The position numbers and the translations under genes are program-made. Positions 1-9,608 of a stretch of 64,000 nt of DNA are shown here, in pieces. Source of the stretch: G963668605 sp963793625 (GTDB lineage: Bacteria > Acidobacteriota > Terriglobia > Bryobacterales > Bryobacteraceae); NCBI GenBank assembly GCA_963793625.1, contig CAWCAT010000005.1:310001-374000 (forward strand), read 5' to 3'. A model generated the notes under the pieces. That model did not search any database. It saw only the letters and a list, made by a program, of their open reading frames with translations, and had not been told where the DNA came from. Each line of letters opens with the position of its first letter. Within the stretch, counting starts at the first letter, position 1.

Positions 1-818
1 CGCGACTGCGGCATGATCGCGCTGCATGACTGCGACATCGTCAACTATGACCGGCAGTTGTTGGCGCGACTCTGCTACGCGAATTGCACACCCGCACCTT
101 CCGTTCGATTTCTGTAAAGGCTATTACGCGCGCGTCACAGATCGGATGCACGGGCGCGTGACCCGGCTATTCATGACGCCGCTGATCCGGGCGCTGGATG
201 GGATGGCGCCCGGGACTCCATTTCTGCAGCTATCTGGACAGTTTCCGTTATGCGCTGGCCGGCGAGTTCGCCATGGATATCAATCTTGCCCGCGTGAACC
301 GGATCCCGGCGGACTGGGGCCTGGAGGTTGGGGTGCTCGCCGAGGTGTTCCGCAATTGCGCGGTGGCTCGCACGTGCCAGGTGGATCTGACCGATAACTA
401 CGAGCACAAGCATCAGACTCTATCCGCGGACGATGCTACAAAGGGGCTTGCGCGCATGTCCGGCGACATCGCCAAATCGCTTTTCAGCACGCTGGCATCC
501 GAAGGCCTGGTGTTTTCCGCGGACCACTTCCGCAGTCTGGAGGTGCGCTACGTGCGCATGGCGCAGGACACCATCGCCCGCTACTACGCCGATGCCATGC
601 TGAACGGTCTCAAGTTTGACCGCCATGCCGAGGAGATGGCCGTGGCGGTGTTCGCGAAGAGCCTGCGGTCGGCGGCCGCCGAGTTCGTCGAGGATCCTCG
701 CGGTCTCCCGCTGATCCCCAACTGGAACCGGGTCCTGGCGGCAATCCCGGAGTTCTTCGATCTCTTGCAGGATGCCGTGGAGAAGGACTCCCGACTGGCG
801 ATCGGGCGAGCCGCGTAA
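1..818 (+). CDS. GpgS-like glucosyl-3-phosphoglycerate synthase (GT81/GT2), 5' partial, frameshifted
   Basis: The 5' end lies outside the window. Reading across two apparent one-base insertions (near 75 and near 222) gives one continuous protein. It has a metal-binding-like D-C-D stretch at the very start, then HPHLPFDFCKGYYARVTD, then YLDSFRYALAGEFAM and WGLEVGVLAEVF. This order resembles the C-terminal half of glucosyl-3-phosphoglycerate synthases, which transfer a sugar from a nucleotide sugar to 3-phosphoglycerate on the way to glucosylglycerate. The stop (816-818) overlaps a strong AAGGAGA ribosome site for the next glycosyltransferase, so the two are probably one operon. The phosphatase that would complete the pathway is at 2917-3715. 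The family call rests on motif recall. The sugar donor (glucose or mannose) cannot be read from the sequence. Confidence 0.62.
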
Positions 819-827
819 GGAGATTTC

Positions 828-2195
828 ATGGAAGGACCAGCATTGCCGGAAGACGCCCGCCGTGCGGCAGAGTACATTCGGCGAGCCGACATCGTGATCG
901 GCATTCCGAGTTACAACAATGGCCGGACCATCGGTCACGTCGTGCGGGCCGCTTACGCGGGGTTGGCGAAGTACTTCCCCCAACTCACTGGCGTGGTCAT
1001 CAATTCTGACGGAGGGTCGACAGACAACACGCAGCGAAGCAGTACTCTCCGCGCGGGTGGAGGACAGCCACTTGATGCTGTTCTCCACTCCGCTTCTGGC
1101 CGCGCACAGACTGTCCTTCCCGTATCACGGCGTGCCGGGGAAGGGAAGCGCGTTTCGCCTGATTTTTCAGATGGCGCAAGCAGACTCGACGCCAAGGCAT
1201 GCGCGGTGGTCGATTCCGACCTGCGGTCGATTACGCCGGAGTGGATCGATCTGCTGATCCGGCCGATTCTGTTTGCCGGTCACGATTTCGTCGCTCCGTA
1301 CTACCAGCGCCACAAGTACGACGGAACGATTACCAACAGCATCGTCTATCCGCTGACGAGAATGCTGTACGGCGTGAGGGTCCGGCAGCCGATCGGCGGC
1401 GAGTTCGGCGTATCCGCACGACTGATTTCGCGATACCTGGAACGCGACGATTGGGAAACCGACGTCGCCCGCTACGGGATCGACATCTGGATGACGACCA
1501 TCGCGATCGCCGAAGGATATCGAGTCTGCCAGAGCTTTCTGGGCGCCAAGCTGCACGATGCGAAGGATCCCGAGCTCAGACTTGACCGCGATGCTGCAGC
1601 AGGTGGTCGGCAGCGTCTTCATGCTGATGCAGGAGTACGAGCCCGTTTGGCAGAGCCGGACGGGCAGCACGCCGGCCGAGTTGTTTGGGTTTCGGTTTGA
1701 CGTTGGGCTCGACCCGGTCCATGTGAACGTCGAGCGAATGGTCGAGGCCTTTCGGCGTGGCTGTCAGGAACTGGGCGAAATCTGGGAACTGGCACTCAGA
1801 CAGAGATACATTCGCGGCTGTGCGCAGAGCTGGGCTGCGAGTCTCCGGGAAGACACGGAATCGTTCCACCTGGACGATGAACTTTGGGCGCGCGTGGTTT
1901 TCGATTTCGCCTGCGCGTACAATCGGACATCCCATTGTCGAGAGGCGTGATCCTGCGATCCCTGACGCCTCTATACCTGGCGCGGGTGGCGTCTTTTGTT
2001 CGCGAAACCGAGACGTTGGTGGCAGCCGAAGTGGAGGAGAAGATCGAGCAACTCTGCTTGACCTTTGAACATCTGAAGCCGCACCTGATCGCGGAGTGGA
2101 ACGAAGATTCGGGTCGCGTCCGCCGCTCCCAAATGCCGCTGGACAAGCCGGTCCAGCACGAACTGACTAAGAGAACCTGGAGGTATGAGAAATGA
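828..2195 (+). CDS. Family 2 glycosyltransferase, frameshifted several times
   Basis: The start ATG at 828 follows AAGGAGA (817-823). The N-terminus carries a GT-A nucleotide-binding pattern (IVIGIPSYNN, then NSDGGSTDNT), and a DSD metal motif follows in VVDSDLRSITPEW. The C-terminal third is alpha-helical, ending in LTPLYLARVASFV and CLTFEHLKPHLIAEWN. The frame changes near 1040, 1180, 1570, 1780-1900 and 1935, yet each segment continues the previous one without apparent loss. I therefore treat it as a single gene of about 455 codons. The TGA stop (2193-2195) overlaps the ATG of the next gene as ATGA, which implies translational coupling. It lies between the GpgS-like enzyme and a mechanosensitive-channel-like gene, so a role in making or extending a glycosylated compatible solute is plausible. 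The acceptor is unknown. Confidence 0.65.
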
Positions 2196-2892
2196 TCGAG
2201 ACATTGAGAAGGGTTTTGGAGGGTGCGCTGGAGCGCCTTCAGTACCACGTCACAACATATCTGCCTTCGCTGCTGGCCGCCCTCACACTGGTTCTGGGAG
2301 CGTATCTGACCGCTGTGCTGGCGCGCTGGCTGATCTACAGGATCTTCAAAGGGCTGACCATCGACAGGTTCCTGCGCCAGAGCGGCATTGCCTTCATGGT
2401 GGACAGTTCGGGACGTCTGCGGGCCACACGACTGGTGGCCGAGACGGTTTACTGGTGCATTCTGCTGAGCGGGTGTATTGCTCGGAGTGAACGTGTTCGG
2501 CACCGATCTCACCACGCAGATCATCCAGAGTTTCGTGTTCCTGCTGCCCAAGCTCGTGGTGGCGGGGCTAATCCTGCTGGCAGGCGCCTGGCTCGGCCAG
2601 TATCTCGGCCGCAGCATGTTGGTGTGGGCGGTTAACGAGAACTTCCCGTCACCGCGCCGGCTGGCGGCGGTCGTACGGATACTGATCATGTTCGTCGCCG
2701 TCGTTGTCGCAGCCGACCAGCTCAACTTCGCCAGAAGCGTTTTTCTGGCCGCGTTCATTATCTTCGTGGGCGGCGCAGTGCTGGCGGCCAGCCTGGCTAT
2801 CGGCCTGGGAAGCGGCAGCGTGCAGCGTTTCCTGGAGGAGAGGGAGAGAACCACGCGACCCCAGCGAAAGATCTCTTTGGAGCCACCTGTGA
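2192..2892 (+). CDS. MscS-like / CmpX-type membrane protein with conserved TM helices, frameshifted
   Basis: The start overlaps the upstream stop as ATGA. The protein has about four hydrophobic helices: LLAALTLVLGAYLTAVLARW, the TVYWCILLSG region, FVFLLPKLVVAGLILLAGAW and VRILIMFVAVVVAA. It ends with a Gly/Ala-rich pore-like helix, GGAVLAASLAIGLG, followed by VQRFLEE. This layout matches the conserved-TM-helix (PF05552-like) relatives of small-conductance mechanosensitive channels. An extra G near 2471 shifts the frame. A second shift near 2845 probably restores an ending DPSERSLWSHL with a stop at 2890-2892. Without that second shift the frame runs on to 3056 and overlaps the convergent phosphatase. 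The operon context suggests it releases or senses the solute made by the upstream enzymes; that is inference. Confidence 0.62.
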
Positions 2893-2916
2893 GCGAGATA
2901 CCGCACGGTCCCGCTT

Positions 2917-3715
2917 TCAGCCGGGGATCATGGCCAGGAGGGCGTCATTCCAGCCCGCCGGCCCTGGCCGATCCGTCAGGAGACCGCGAGGCACCCGGGT
3001 CTGCAATTCCGAGGACTGCGCGGAGCGAATCAGAATCGGAGCCGCAACAGCGTTGAGAAATGAAGCATCATTCAGTCCGTCACCGAGGCCGATCGTGACG
3101 ACGGGACCGCATACCTGCACGAAAACTTCAGCGACCGCTTTGACAGCCAGGGCTTTGTCGTTTGACCCCAGAATGTGCCAGAAGCGGCCACCTCGAGTCC
3201 ACTTTCGGCCCTGCTCTTCGATGGCCGCGACGAGCGCGTCGAATCGATATGGATCGAGCACCACGAACGGCTCATCGTACTCGCGCTGCTTTGCGAGAAC
3301 AGCCTCTTCCAGCGGGAATCCGCAAAGACCAGCTATTTCGTCCGGCGGCATCTCATGAAAACCGCGGACGCGGCAACGGCTGGCTTTCGAAGCCTGTTCA
3401 AGGCTGGCAACAAGTTCCTGGTACGGGGTACCCCACTCCAGTACGTGATGCCCATCCCGCAACTCGCCGGTCGAAATAGAACCGGGAAAATAGCCGCGCG
3501 GGATATACGCAGCGCCGCCATTCTCGACAATGTAGGGGTGATTGTTGCCAAGCTGGGTGCGCAGGAATTCGACTTCAGCGCGTGTTTTGCTCGTGACCAC
3601 CACCCAGGGAATGCTTGTGTTGCCTCAGACGCTCGATGGCGGGCTGTGCCGCTTCCCACGAGTATGTCTCATGGTCCAGCAAAGTCCCGTCAAGATCAGT
3701 GAAAATGAGATACAT
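2917..3715 (-). CDS. Mannosyl/glucosyl-3-phosphoglycerate phosphatase (HAD-IIB), frameshifted
   Basis: From the ATG at 3713-3715 the protein begins with the HAD motif I, LIFTDLDGTLLD (Asp7 nucleophile and Asp9). An extra base near 3620 then shifts the frame, and the protein continues with VVVTSKTRAEVEFL, the sequence characteristic of the MPGP family. IVENGGAAYIP follows, and motif IV, TIGLGDGLNDASFLNAV, lies near the C-terminus. Corrected length is about 265 codons, normal for the family. It removes phosphate from mannosyl- or glucosyl-3-phosphoglycerate to give the free osmolyte. It is convergent to the glycosyltransferase operon, so it is expressed separately. A GAGGAT ribosome site lies about 12 bases upstream. 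The HAD family assignment is firm; the sugar is inferred from the GpgS-like neighbour. Confidence 0.82.
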
Positions 3716-3811
3716 CTGGCGTTATCCTCAGATTACACCCATGACTATCGGCCTAATCGATAGTCCAGGACGCCATTTCCCGCCAGAATGGCTGTAGGGA
3801 GGCAGGTGCGT

Positions 3812-5166
3812 ATGAGGTCCCGAAGTTGGTTCATTCTTTCGCTGGGTTTCGGCACGTTGATGCTGTTGATCGGGTTTCTCGGCTTCGACGCGATGCGCAG
3901 GGCGCAAACCCTGCACGACCAGACTGTCACCGCTCATGGTGCGTATTTGCAGACCGACGCCGTCTTGCGGGAGATTCCGGCCGATCTGTATCGGAGTGGA
4001 ATCCTGATTCGGGATTACCTCCTGGATCCGACTCACATCATGGCGCCTGCTTACCGGGAGCAACTGTCGAGCGGCAGACTTCGATTCGCCAGCGACTTGA
4101 GCTGCTCGCGCCGACGGCTTGGGTGAGCCGGAGTCGGCGAGGCTGCGCGAACTGCGGACAGAGCTCCAGGAATACTGGACCTCGATGGATCCAATCCTGA
4201 GTTGGTCGCCCGCAGGAAAAGGCTGTGCTCAGCAGGACTTTCCTGCGCCGGGAGGTGCTTCCGCGCCAAAAGGCGGTCGTGGCGTTGGCGCGCGAAATCA
4301 GCGAGATCAACGTCGCGAATCTGCGGAAAGAGCAGCGGACGTATTCAGGAGCGCCAGCAAGTTGTTCCAGGAGTTCCTCCGCAGGACAGTCTTCTTTACC
4401 CTTGCGATCGGGCTGCTCGTCGCCTTCATCAGCGTCGTCCGTGTGGTCTCGCTCGAACGCCGCACGCGAGCAGGAGCGTAGCCGCGCGGAACAGGCTGAA
4501 GAGGAACTGCGCCGGCTCTCCCGCAATTTGGTGCGGACCCAGGAGGAAGAGCGCAAAGCGCTGTCGCGGGAGCTACACGACGCCGTCGGCCAGATGCTTT
4601 CCGCCATGACGATGGAACTCGGCAACCTGGAGGCGCACATCATCCTCGCCCGATAAACTTCGTGAGCGCTTGGGCGAAGCCCGCAAGCTTGAATGCCGAG
4701 ACACTTGCGCGGAGTTCGCGATCTGGCGATGGGACTGCGGCCGACCATGCTGGATGAACTCGGACTGGGGCCGGCGCTCCGCTGGCAGGGACGGGAGTTT
4801 TCGCGCCGAAGCGGCGTGCCCGTGACCGTTCAAATCGATGGCGACCTCGAGGGACTTGCCGGAGACTCACCGAACCTGCATCTATCGGATCGTCCAGGAA
4901 ACCCTCACCAATTGCGCCCGGCACGCCCAAGCGAAAAATATCCGGATCTCGGCCTACGGACGGCACGATTGGGTGAGCCTGTCCATTCAGGACGATGGCG
5001 TCGGCTTCGATCCAGGCGGCGCGACTGACTCGCGGCCTTGGGCTGATTGGCATCCAGGAGCGGGTGCGCGAACTCGAGGGGACCAGTCACGATCATCTCC
5101 CAGCCGGAGAAAGGGACTATGGTGGAAGTGGAAGTGCCGGTTGGCCGAGGAGTGCCCGCAGGATGA
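3812..5166 (+). CDS. NarX/DegS-type membrane sensor histidine kinase, heavily frameshifted
   Basis: The ATG at 3812 follows AGGGAGG (3796-3802). An N-terminal membrane helix (SWFILSLGFGTLMLLIGFLG) is followed by a CHASE3-like helical sensor and a second helix (TVFFTLAIGLLVAFISVV). Then come an acidic coiled coil, the HisKA_3 box SRELHDAVGQMLSAMTMEL, an N box IYRIVQETLTNCARHAQ and a G box DDGVGFDP. About ten frame changes interrupt it. Each one I traced, including near 4325, 4370, 4465, 4640-4700 and 5085, is explained by one extra base. The final segment ends VEVEVPVGRGVPAG, with TGA (5164-5166) overlapping the ATG of the response regulator. It would phosphorylate that regulator. The signal is unknown. 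Confidence 0.75.
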
Positions 5167-5809
5167 TTCGTGTTCTGATCGCGGATGACCACGGCGTGAT
5201 GCGCAAGGGCCTCCGTCTGCAACTCGAACAGCACGAGGGAATTGAAGTGGTTGGCGAGGCCGCCGACGGCCGCGAGGCCGTGAGACTTGCCGGAGAAGCT
5301 CGATCCCGATGTCGTGATGATGGATATCGGCATGCCGAATCTGAACGGGATCGAGGCAACGGCGCAGATCGTGAAGCGCAATCCGAAGACCGGCGTCATC
5401 ATCTTGAGCGTCCATTCCGACGAAGAGTATCTCGTGCGCGCCCTCACCGCCGGAGCGAAGGGCTACCTTCTCAAGGAAAGCGCCGATGTCGATTTGCTGC
5501 GTGCGGTGCAGGCGGTCGCCCAGGGCAAGTCGTTCTTCAGCCCCACCGTCGCCAAGACTCTGCTGGAGGACTTCGTCCAGCAACTCAAGCAGCGCGGGTT
5601 GAAGGATTCCTATGATCTGCTGACCGATCGGGAGAAGGAAGTCTTCCAGCTTCTGGCGGAGGGCAAGTCGGCCAAGGAAATCGCCACCGTGCTCGAACCT
5701 GAGCCCGTATACCGTGGAGACCCATCGGACGCACATCATGCAGAAGCTCGACCTGCACAGCTCGGTGGATCTGGTGTTGTACGCGGTGCGGAAGAAGATT
5801 ATCTCTTAG
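5163..5809 (+). CDS. NarL/FixJ-family response regulator, two frameshifts
   Basis: The ATG at 5163 overlaps the kinase stop (ATGA). The receiver domain starts IRVLIADDHGVMRKGL, has the phosphoacceptor Asp in VVMMDIGMPNLNG and the conserved Lys in GYLLKESADVD. The C-terminal LuxR-type helix-turn-helix is LTDREKEVFQLLAEGKSAKEIA, followed after a frameshift by SPYTVETHRTHIMQKLDL. An extra G near 5291 and another near 5696 break the frame. Corrected length is about 215 residues, usual for the family. It pairs with the kinase just upstream and should bind DNA after phosphorylation. Target genes cannot be identified, though receptor A lies directly downstream in convergent orientation. Confidence 0.85.
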
Positions 5810-5814
5810 GTGCT

Positions 5815-5848
5815 GCGCTCAGCCCGGCTTTAGCACCGGGCTGAGCGC
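5815..5848. terminator. Hairpin terminator between convergent genes
   Basis: A perfect 13-bp stem, GCGCTCAGCCCGG with its complement, encloses an 8-base loop (CTTTAGCA). It lies just after the response regulator stop and just beyond the stop of receptor A on the other strand, so it can serve both. The T tract is poor. Confidence 0.7.
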
Positions 5849-5855
5849 TTCTCGA

Positions 5856-8800
5856 TCAGAACGTAATGCGGAGTCCCAACTGCAGCGCGCGTGATCCGGT
5901 TCCGCCGACTCCCTGATTTGCAATGAGTCCGGCGAGCGTACCGGTTATCTTGCCGAAATCCGCGCTTCCCACAGTTGTATTGGGGTTACCGAAAGCCGGT
6001 GTATTGGTGAAGTTTGTACTCTCGGCACGCACTTCACCCCTGAACCGCTCCGTAATCCGGAACTTGCGGAAGAGCGAGAGATCGATGTTGAAGAGGCCCG
6101 GACCCGAGACATTGTTGCGTCCCAGATTGCCCCAGTGCGGGGTTCTGCCGTCGGCGTCGAGCGGCTGTTTGAACTGTGAGGTATCGAACCAAAGGTCCGA
6201 TCCCCCTGGGCCTGCAATCCCGTGCAGTACCTTGAATTCGCCGACCTGATCCGGTGTCAACGTGCTGCCCGGTGTGTTGGCCGCAACCGTGGTGCCGAAG
6301 GTCAGGGGCCGGCCGGACATCAGTGTGAGGACACCGTTGAACTGCCAGTCGCCAAGGATCATTCCGCCGACGCCACTCTGTGCCCAACGACGTCCCTTGC
6401 CGAAAGGCAACTGCCAGATGTAACTCTGAACGAAGGTGTGCGTGCGGTCGAAATCCAGTCGCGAGTAACTGCGTCGCTGCTGGATGTAGTTCCACAGGCC
6501 GCCCGATTCGGGCGCGTAGCCCAAGGCTTTACCCCAGGTGTACGCAGTAGTTAGCATGAAGCCGCCGCTAAAGCGCCTATCTACTTTCAGCTGCATGCTG
6601 TTGTAGTTGTTACTGTAGCCTGCGTAGCGCAGATTGACATCGGCGTTCTTACCGAAGGCTGCAAATAGTGGCCGTCCTGCAGCGCCGCCATTGAATACCG
6701 TGCTCGCGTTGACGTTGTAGGCGATGGGTGCGCGCACGGTGTGGTTGCCGACGTAGGCCGCTTCGAATGTGAAGTGCTTGGGCAATTGCCGCTGAAATGC
6801 GAGGTTCCAAGCCTCGATGTAGCCCTCGCGATAGTCCAGTGGGATTGCGCTGCTGATGGTCTGCGTGAGCAAGCCCGGCGTGTTGGCGGGAATCAGTCCG
6901 CTGTCTGGAATCACAACGATATTTGGTGCTGGAAAGCCGGTAGCCATGGACCCGTATACACCTGGGGCGCTCATTGCCTGTCCGTAGGAAGTCAATGAGT
7001 TATACGAGTTACTCTGCTTGACCGGGTAGTTATCCCATGCCAGCTTATTATCAGGGAACGGGATCCAACTCATACCAAAGCCGCTGCGGACGACAGTTTT
7101 GGAGTTGATGCGGTATGCGAAACCCACCCGAGGAGCAAAATCCGTGTAATAGGTTTTACGTCCCAGGTTCATGGGGATATTGCCATAGCCTGCCACCTCG
7201 AAGGTGTTGGTGAGGAAATCGTAATTTGACCAGCCACCTTTCAGCCGCGGGGTTCCGGGTGGATAGAAATCATGCCGGAGTCCGAGGTCAATTGTCAGCT
7301 TCTGACTAACTTGCCACTTGTCCTGAAAGTAACTAAAGAAGGTCCAAATGCGATTGGTCGGGAACTGCACTGCCAAATCGCGCTGGAACAGTTGCGGGAC
7401 ATCGAGTAGCAGGCTGGCAAGCGAGTTCACCTGGTCTAGAACAGCCGATCCCGGAGTGGAAGTCTGGTTGTTGCGGAATTGAAATTCGCCGCGCGGTCCG
7501 CCCGCATCCTGGGTCTGCAGCAGTTCTTCACGACCGCGACGAAGATTGGCGCCAAATTTAAACGTGTGGTTGCCTCGAATTTTCGTGAAGTTGCCGACGT
7601 AATCGAAATTCGTTTCCGCGCGATTCCACGGTACGGAGTTGGCGTACCCCACCAGCGGATTGGGATAGCCGCTAATGTTCATAGAGGTCAAGCCGCTCGT
7701 CCAACGATCCAGATTAACGCCCTTGATACCGAGCGTCTCCGCTGCATTCGTGCCTATGTCGAGGTTTTCGGCACGATTACTGTAGCGGCTGAGGCCGACG
7801 CGCAATTCCATGATCAGTGTTGGCGAAAACAGGTGCGTGTAGTTCACGGCAGTGCTTTGCGTCCGGTTCACGCCAGTTGCTGCGAAACCCTTGCCGCCAC
7901 CACCGGCAATTCCAAAGCGCCCGGGGTCTGTCACGACGGGCCGTTGGAAACTGTAGCGCACGCTGAAGCGGTCGTCGTCGGTTTGCGCGTGATCGAACTT
8001 AACGTCGAAGGAGTCCGAATCCTTCTTGCGCGTTGTCGCGCTGGCAAAGTTGTTGGTCAACCCCGAGCCGAGATTCGGTTGCGGGACAAAGTCCAAAACT
8101 CGTTTCGCGATCGGACTGATGCGCGAAGCGGGGATCTGGTTATTCGCAAACGCCTGGCGGCCGACGCCGGTGTCGAGGTTACCTGTCCCTGGGTCATAGA
8201 TAACAGCGCGAGAAGTGTAGCTGCTGAAATCGCCCGCGCGGAAGGCGGCTCCGGGAACAGTAACGATATAACCATCACCACGGCGGTCTTTGAGTCCCAG
8301 ATAATCTCCGAAGATAAACGTGCGGTTCTTGCGGATGGGTCCGCCGAGATTGAAGCCGTAAGAGTTGACCGTCGTTACGGGCTTCGTCGGCTGGAAGGTT
8401 TCACGCGCGCCCAAAGCGCTGTCGCTGTGAAACCAGTACAACCCGCCGTGCACTTCGTTTGTGCCGGATTTGAGGACAATATTGGTGACTGCGCCGCCCG
8501 CTCGTCCGAGCTCCGCCTCATAGTTGCTGGTGCTGACATCGACGGTCTGAAGCGCTTCGATTGGCGGAATAAGCACGCTGAGCAACCCGGTGCGGTGGTT
8601 GTTGTCGATACCTTCGAATTGTACGTTGTTGCCGAGGCGGCTCACTCCATTGACCTGAGTAGTGAGCGAGCCCTGTGAATTGAAGAACTCAGAATGCGGC
8701 TGAAAGGAACGCGAGGTGCCGGGCACCAGGTTCAGGACCGATTGAAAGTTGCGTCCATAGCCCAGCGGCAGGTTGGCCAGCTGCGCCTGCTCGATCTTCC

Positions 8801-9206
8801 GTCCGGTGTCCGAACGATCGGTCTGCAGAATCGCGGTTTCCGCGGTAACGGTGATGGATTCGTTCACCGCGCCCGGCTGAAGACTGAGGTCTGCGCGCAC
8901 GGTGGTGTTGACGAGTACATCGATCCCGTCTTTTACGCTCGTGCGGAAACCGGTTTGTTCCACCGAAACCTTATACTTGCCCGGCTCGAGACTCGGGAAC
9001 GCGTAGTTGCCGCTTTCATTCGACAATATACCGCGGCTGATTCCGGTTTGGGTGGCTGTGAGTGTTACTTTGGCATTGGGGACTGCGGCGCCCGAGGCGT
9101 CGGTCACGGTCCCTACTAAGCTGCCATTGACTGCTTGTCCATAGAGCAGTCCTGTCGTCAGCAAAAACAAGCTGGCGACAGCTAATCTCTTGCAAGATAA
9201 TCTCAT
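5856..9206 (-). CDS. TonB-dependent receptor A (Oar-like, carboxypeptidase-regulatory domain), intact
   Basis: This 1116-residue outer-membrane protein has a signal peptide ending near LLTTGLLYGQ. A carboxypeptidase regulatory-like domain follows (GSLVGTVTDASGAAVPNAKV to about residue 110). The plug contains LANLPLGYGRNFQSVLNL and YEAELGRAGGAVTNIVLKSG. A long beta-barrel ends in an aromatic residue (LGLRITF). This layout is typical of acidobacterial Oar-type receptors, which import large ligands using TonB energy or act in adhesion. The ATG at 9206 is preceded by AGGAG about 6 bases upstream. Unlike most long genes here it has no frameshift. The ligand is unknown. Confidence 0.92.
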   Translation of the reverse strand: MRLSCKRLAVASLFLLTTGLLYGQAVNGSLVGTVTDASGAAVPNAKVTLTATQTGISRGILSNESGNYAFPSLEPGKYKVSVEQTGFRTSVKDGIDVLVNTTVRADLSLQPGAVNESITVTAETAILQTDRSDTGRKIEQAQLANLPLGYGRNFQSVLNLVPGTSRSFQPHSEFFNSQGSLTTQVNGVSRLGNNVQFEGIDNNHRTGLLSVLIPPIEALQTVDVSTSNYEAELGRAGGAVTNIVLKSGTNEVHGGLYWFHSDSALGARETFQPTKPVTTVNSYGFNLGGPIRKNRTFIFGDYLGLKDRRGDGYIVTVPGAAFRAGDFSSYTSRAVIYDPGTGNLDTGVGRQAFANNQIPASRISPIAKRVLDFVPQPNLGSGLTNNFASATTRKKDSDSFDVKFDHAQTDDDRFSVRYSFQRPVVTDPGRFGIAGGGGKGFAATGVNRTQSTAVNYTHLFSPTLIMELRVGLSRYSNRAENLDIGTNAAETLGIKGVNLDRWTSGLTSMNISGYPNPLVGYANSVPWNRAETNFDYVGNFTKIRGNHTFKFGANLRRGREELLQTQDAGGPRGEFQFRNNQTSTPGSAVLDQVNSLASLLLDVPQLFQRDLAVQFPTNRIWTFFSYFQDKWQVSQKLTIDLGLRHDFYPPGTPRLKGGWSNYDFLTNTFEVAGYGNIPMNLGRKTYYTDFAPRVGFAYRINSKTVVRSGFGMSWIPFPDNKLAWDNYPVKQSNSYNSLTSYGQAMSAPGVYGSMATGFPAPNIVVIPDSGLIPANTPGLLTQTISSAIPLDYREGYIEAWNLAFQRQLPKHFTFEAAYVGNHTVRAPIAYNVNASTVFNGGAAGRPLFAAFGKNADVNLRYAGYSNNYNSMQLKVDRRFSGGFMLTTAYTWGKALGYAPESGGLWNYIQQRRSYSRLDFDRTHTFVQSYIWQLPFGKGRRWAQSGVGGMILGDWQFNGVLTLMSGRPLTFGTTVAANTPGSTLTPDQVGEFKVLHGIAGPGGSDLWFDTSQFKQPLDADGRTPHWGNLGRNNVSGPGLFNIDLSLFRKFRITERFRGEVRAESTNFTNTPAFGNPNTTVGSADFGKITGTLAGLIANQGVGGTGSRALQLGLRITF

Positions 9207-9297
9207 CGCAAACTCCTAAAGCTAGACATGGCCAGTGAACTCCCGAATTCTGGCTGCGATGATTGTACACCCGTCTGCGGCCGGCGGAGCATTTTTG

Positions 9298-9327
9298 TTG
9301 GAGGGAGGCAGCGCTGTCCAGTACAAT
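9298..9327 (+). promoter_or_regulatory. Putative sigma70 promoter of tRNA-Arg
   Basis: TTGGAG (9298-9303) and TACAAT (9322-9327) are separated by 18 bases. Transcription would start about seven bases before the tRNA 5' end. The -10 is strong and the -35 weak. Confidence 0.5.
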
Positions 9328-9340
9328 CAAAGAAGTACGC

Positions 9341-9417
<77 letters not shown>

Positions 9418-9608
9418 CTCCTAATCAAATTATTCTCCCAAGACAGTTTTATCAGCTTGGGATTGGGATCTCCCCACATTTTTGATCAAGAGATAGCACT
9501 GTTCAAAACTGAACAGCGTCCACTGCCACATCGACGCTATCCTCGCTTTGTAGCATCAGTCTGCGACATCGCCATTCTGCGATCAGCAGCATCTCGGAGG
9601 AGAATCAG

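Noticed and set aside
2893..3056. Continuation of the MscS-like protein to 3056
   Set aside because: The extra 50 residues are low-complexity Pro/Ser/Arg and overlap the convergent phosphatase gene; a frameshift near 2845 gives a more typical end at 2892.
7479..8678. A 399-codon open frame on the plus strand
   Set aside because: It lies fully inside receptor A on the opposite strand, has no ribosome site and a shadow-like composition rich in Val, Arg and Ala; receptor A has clear domains.
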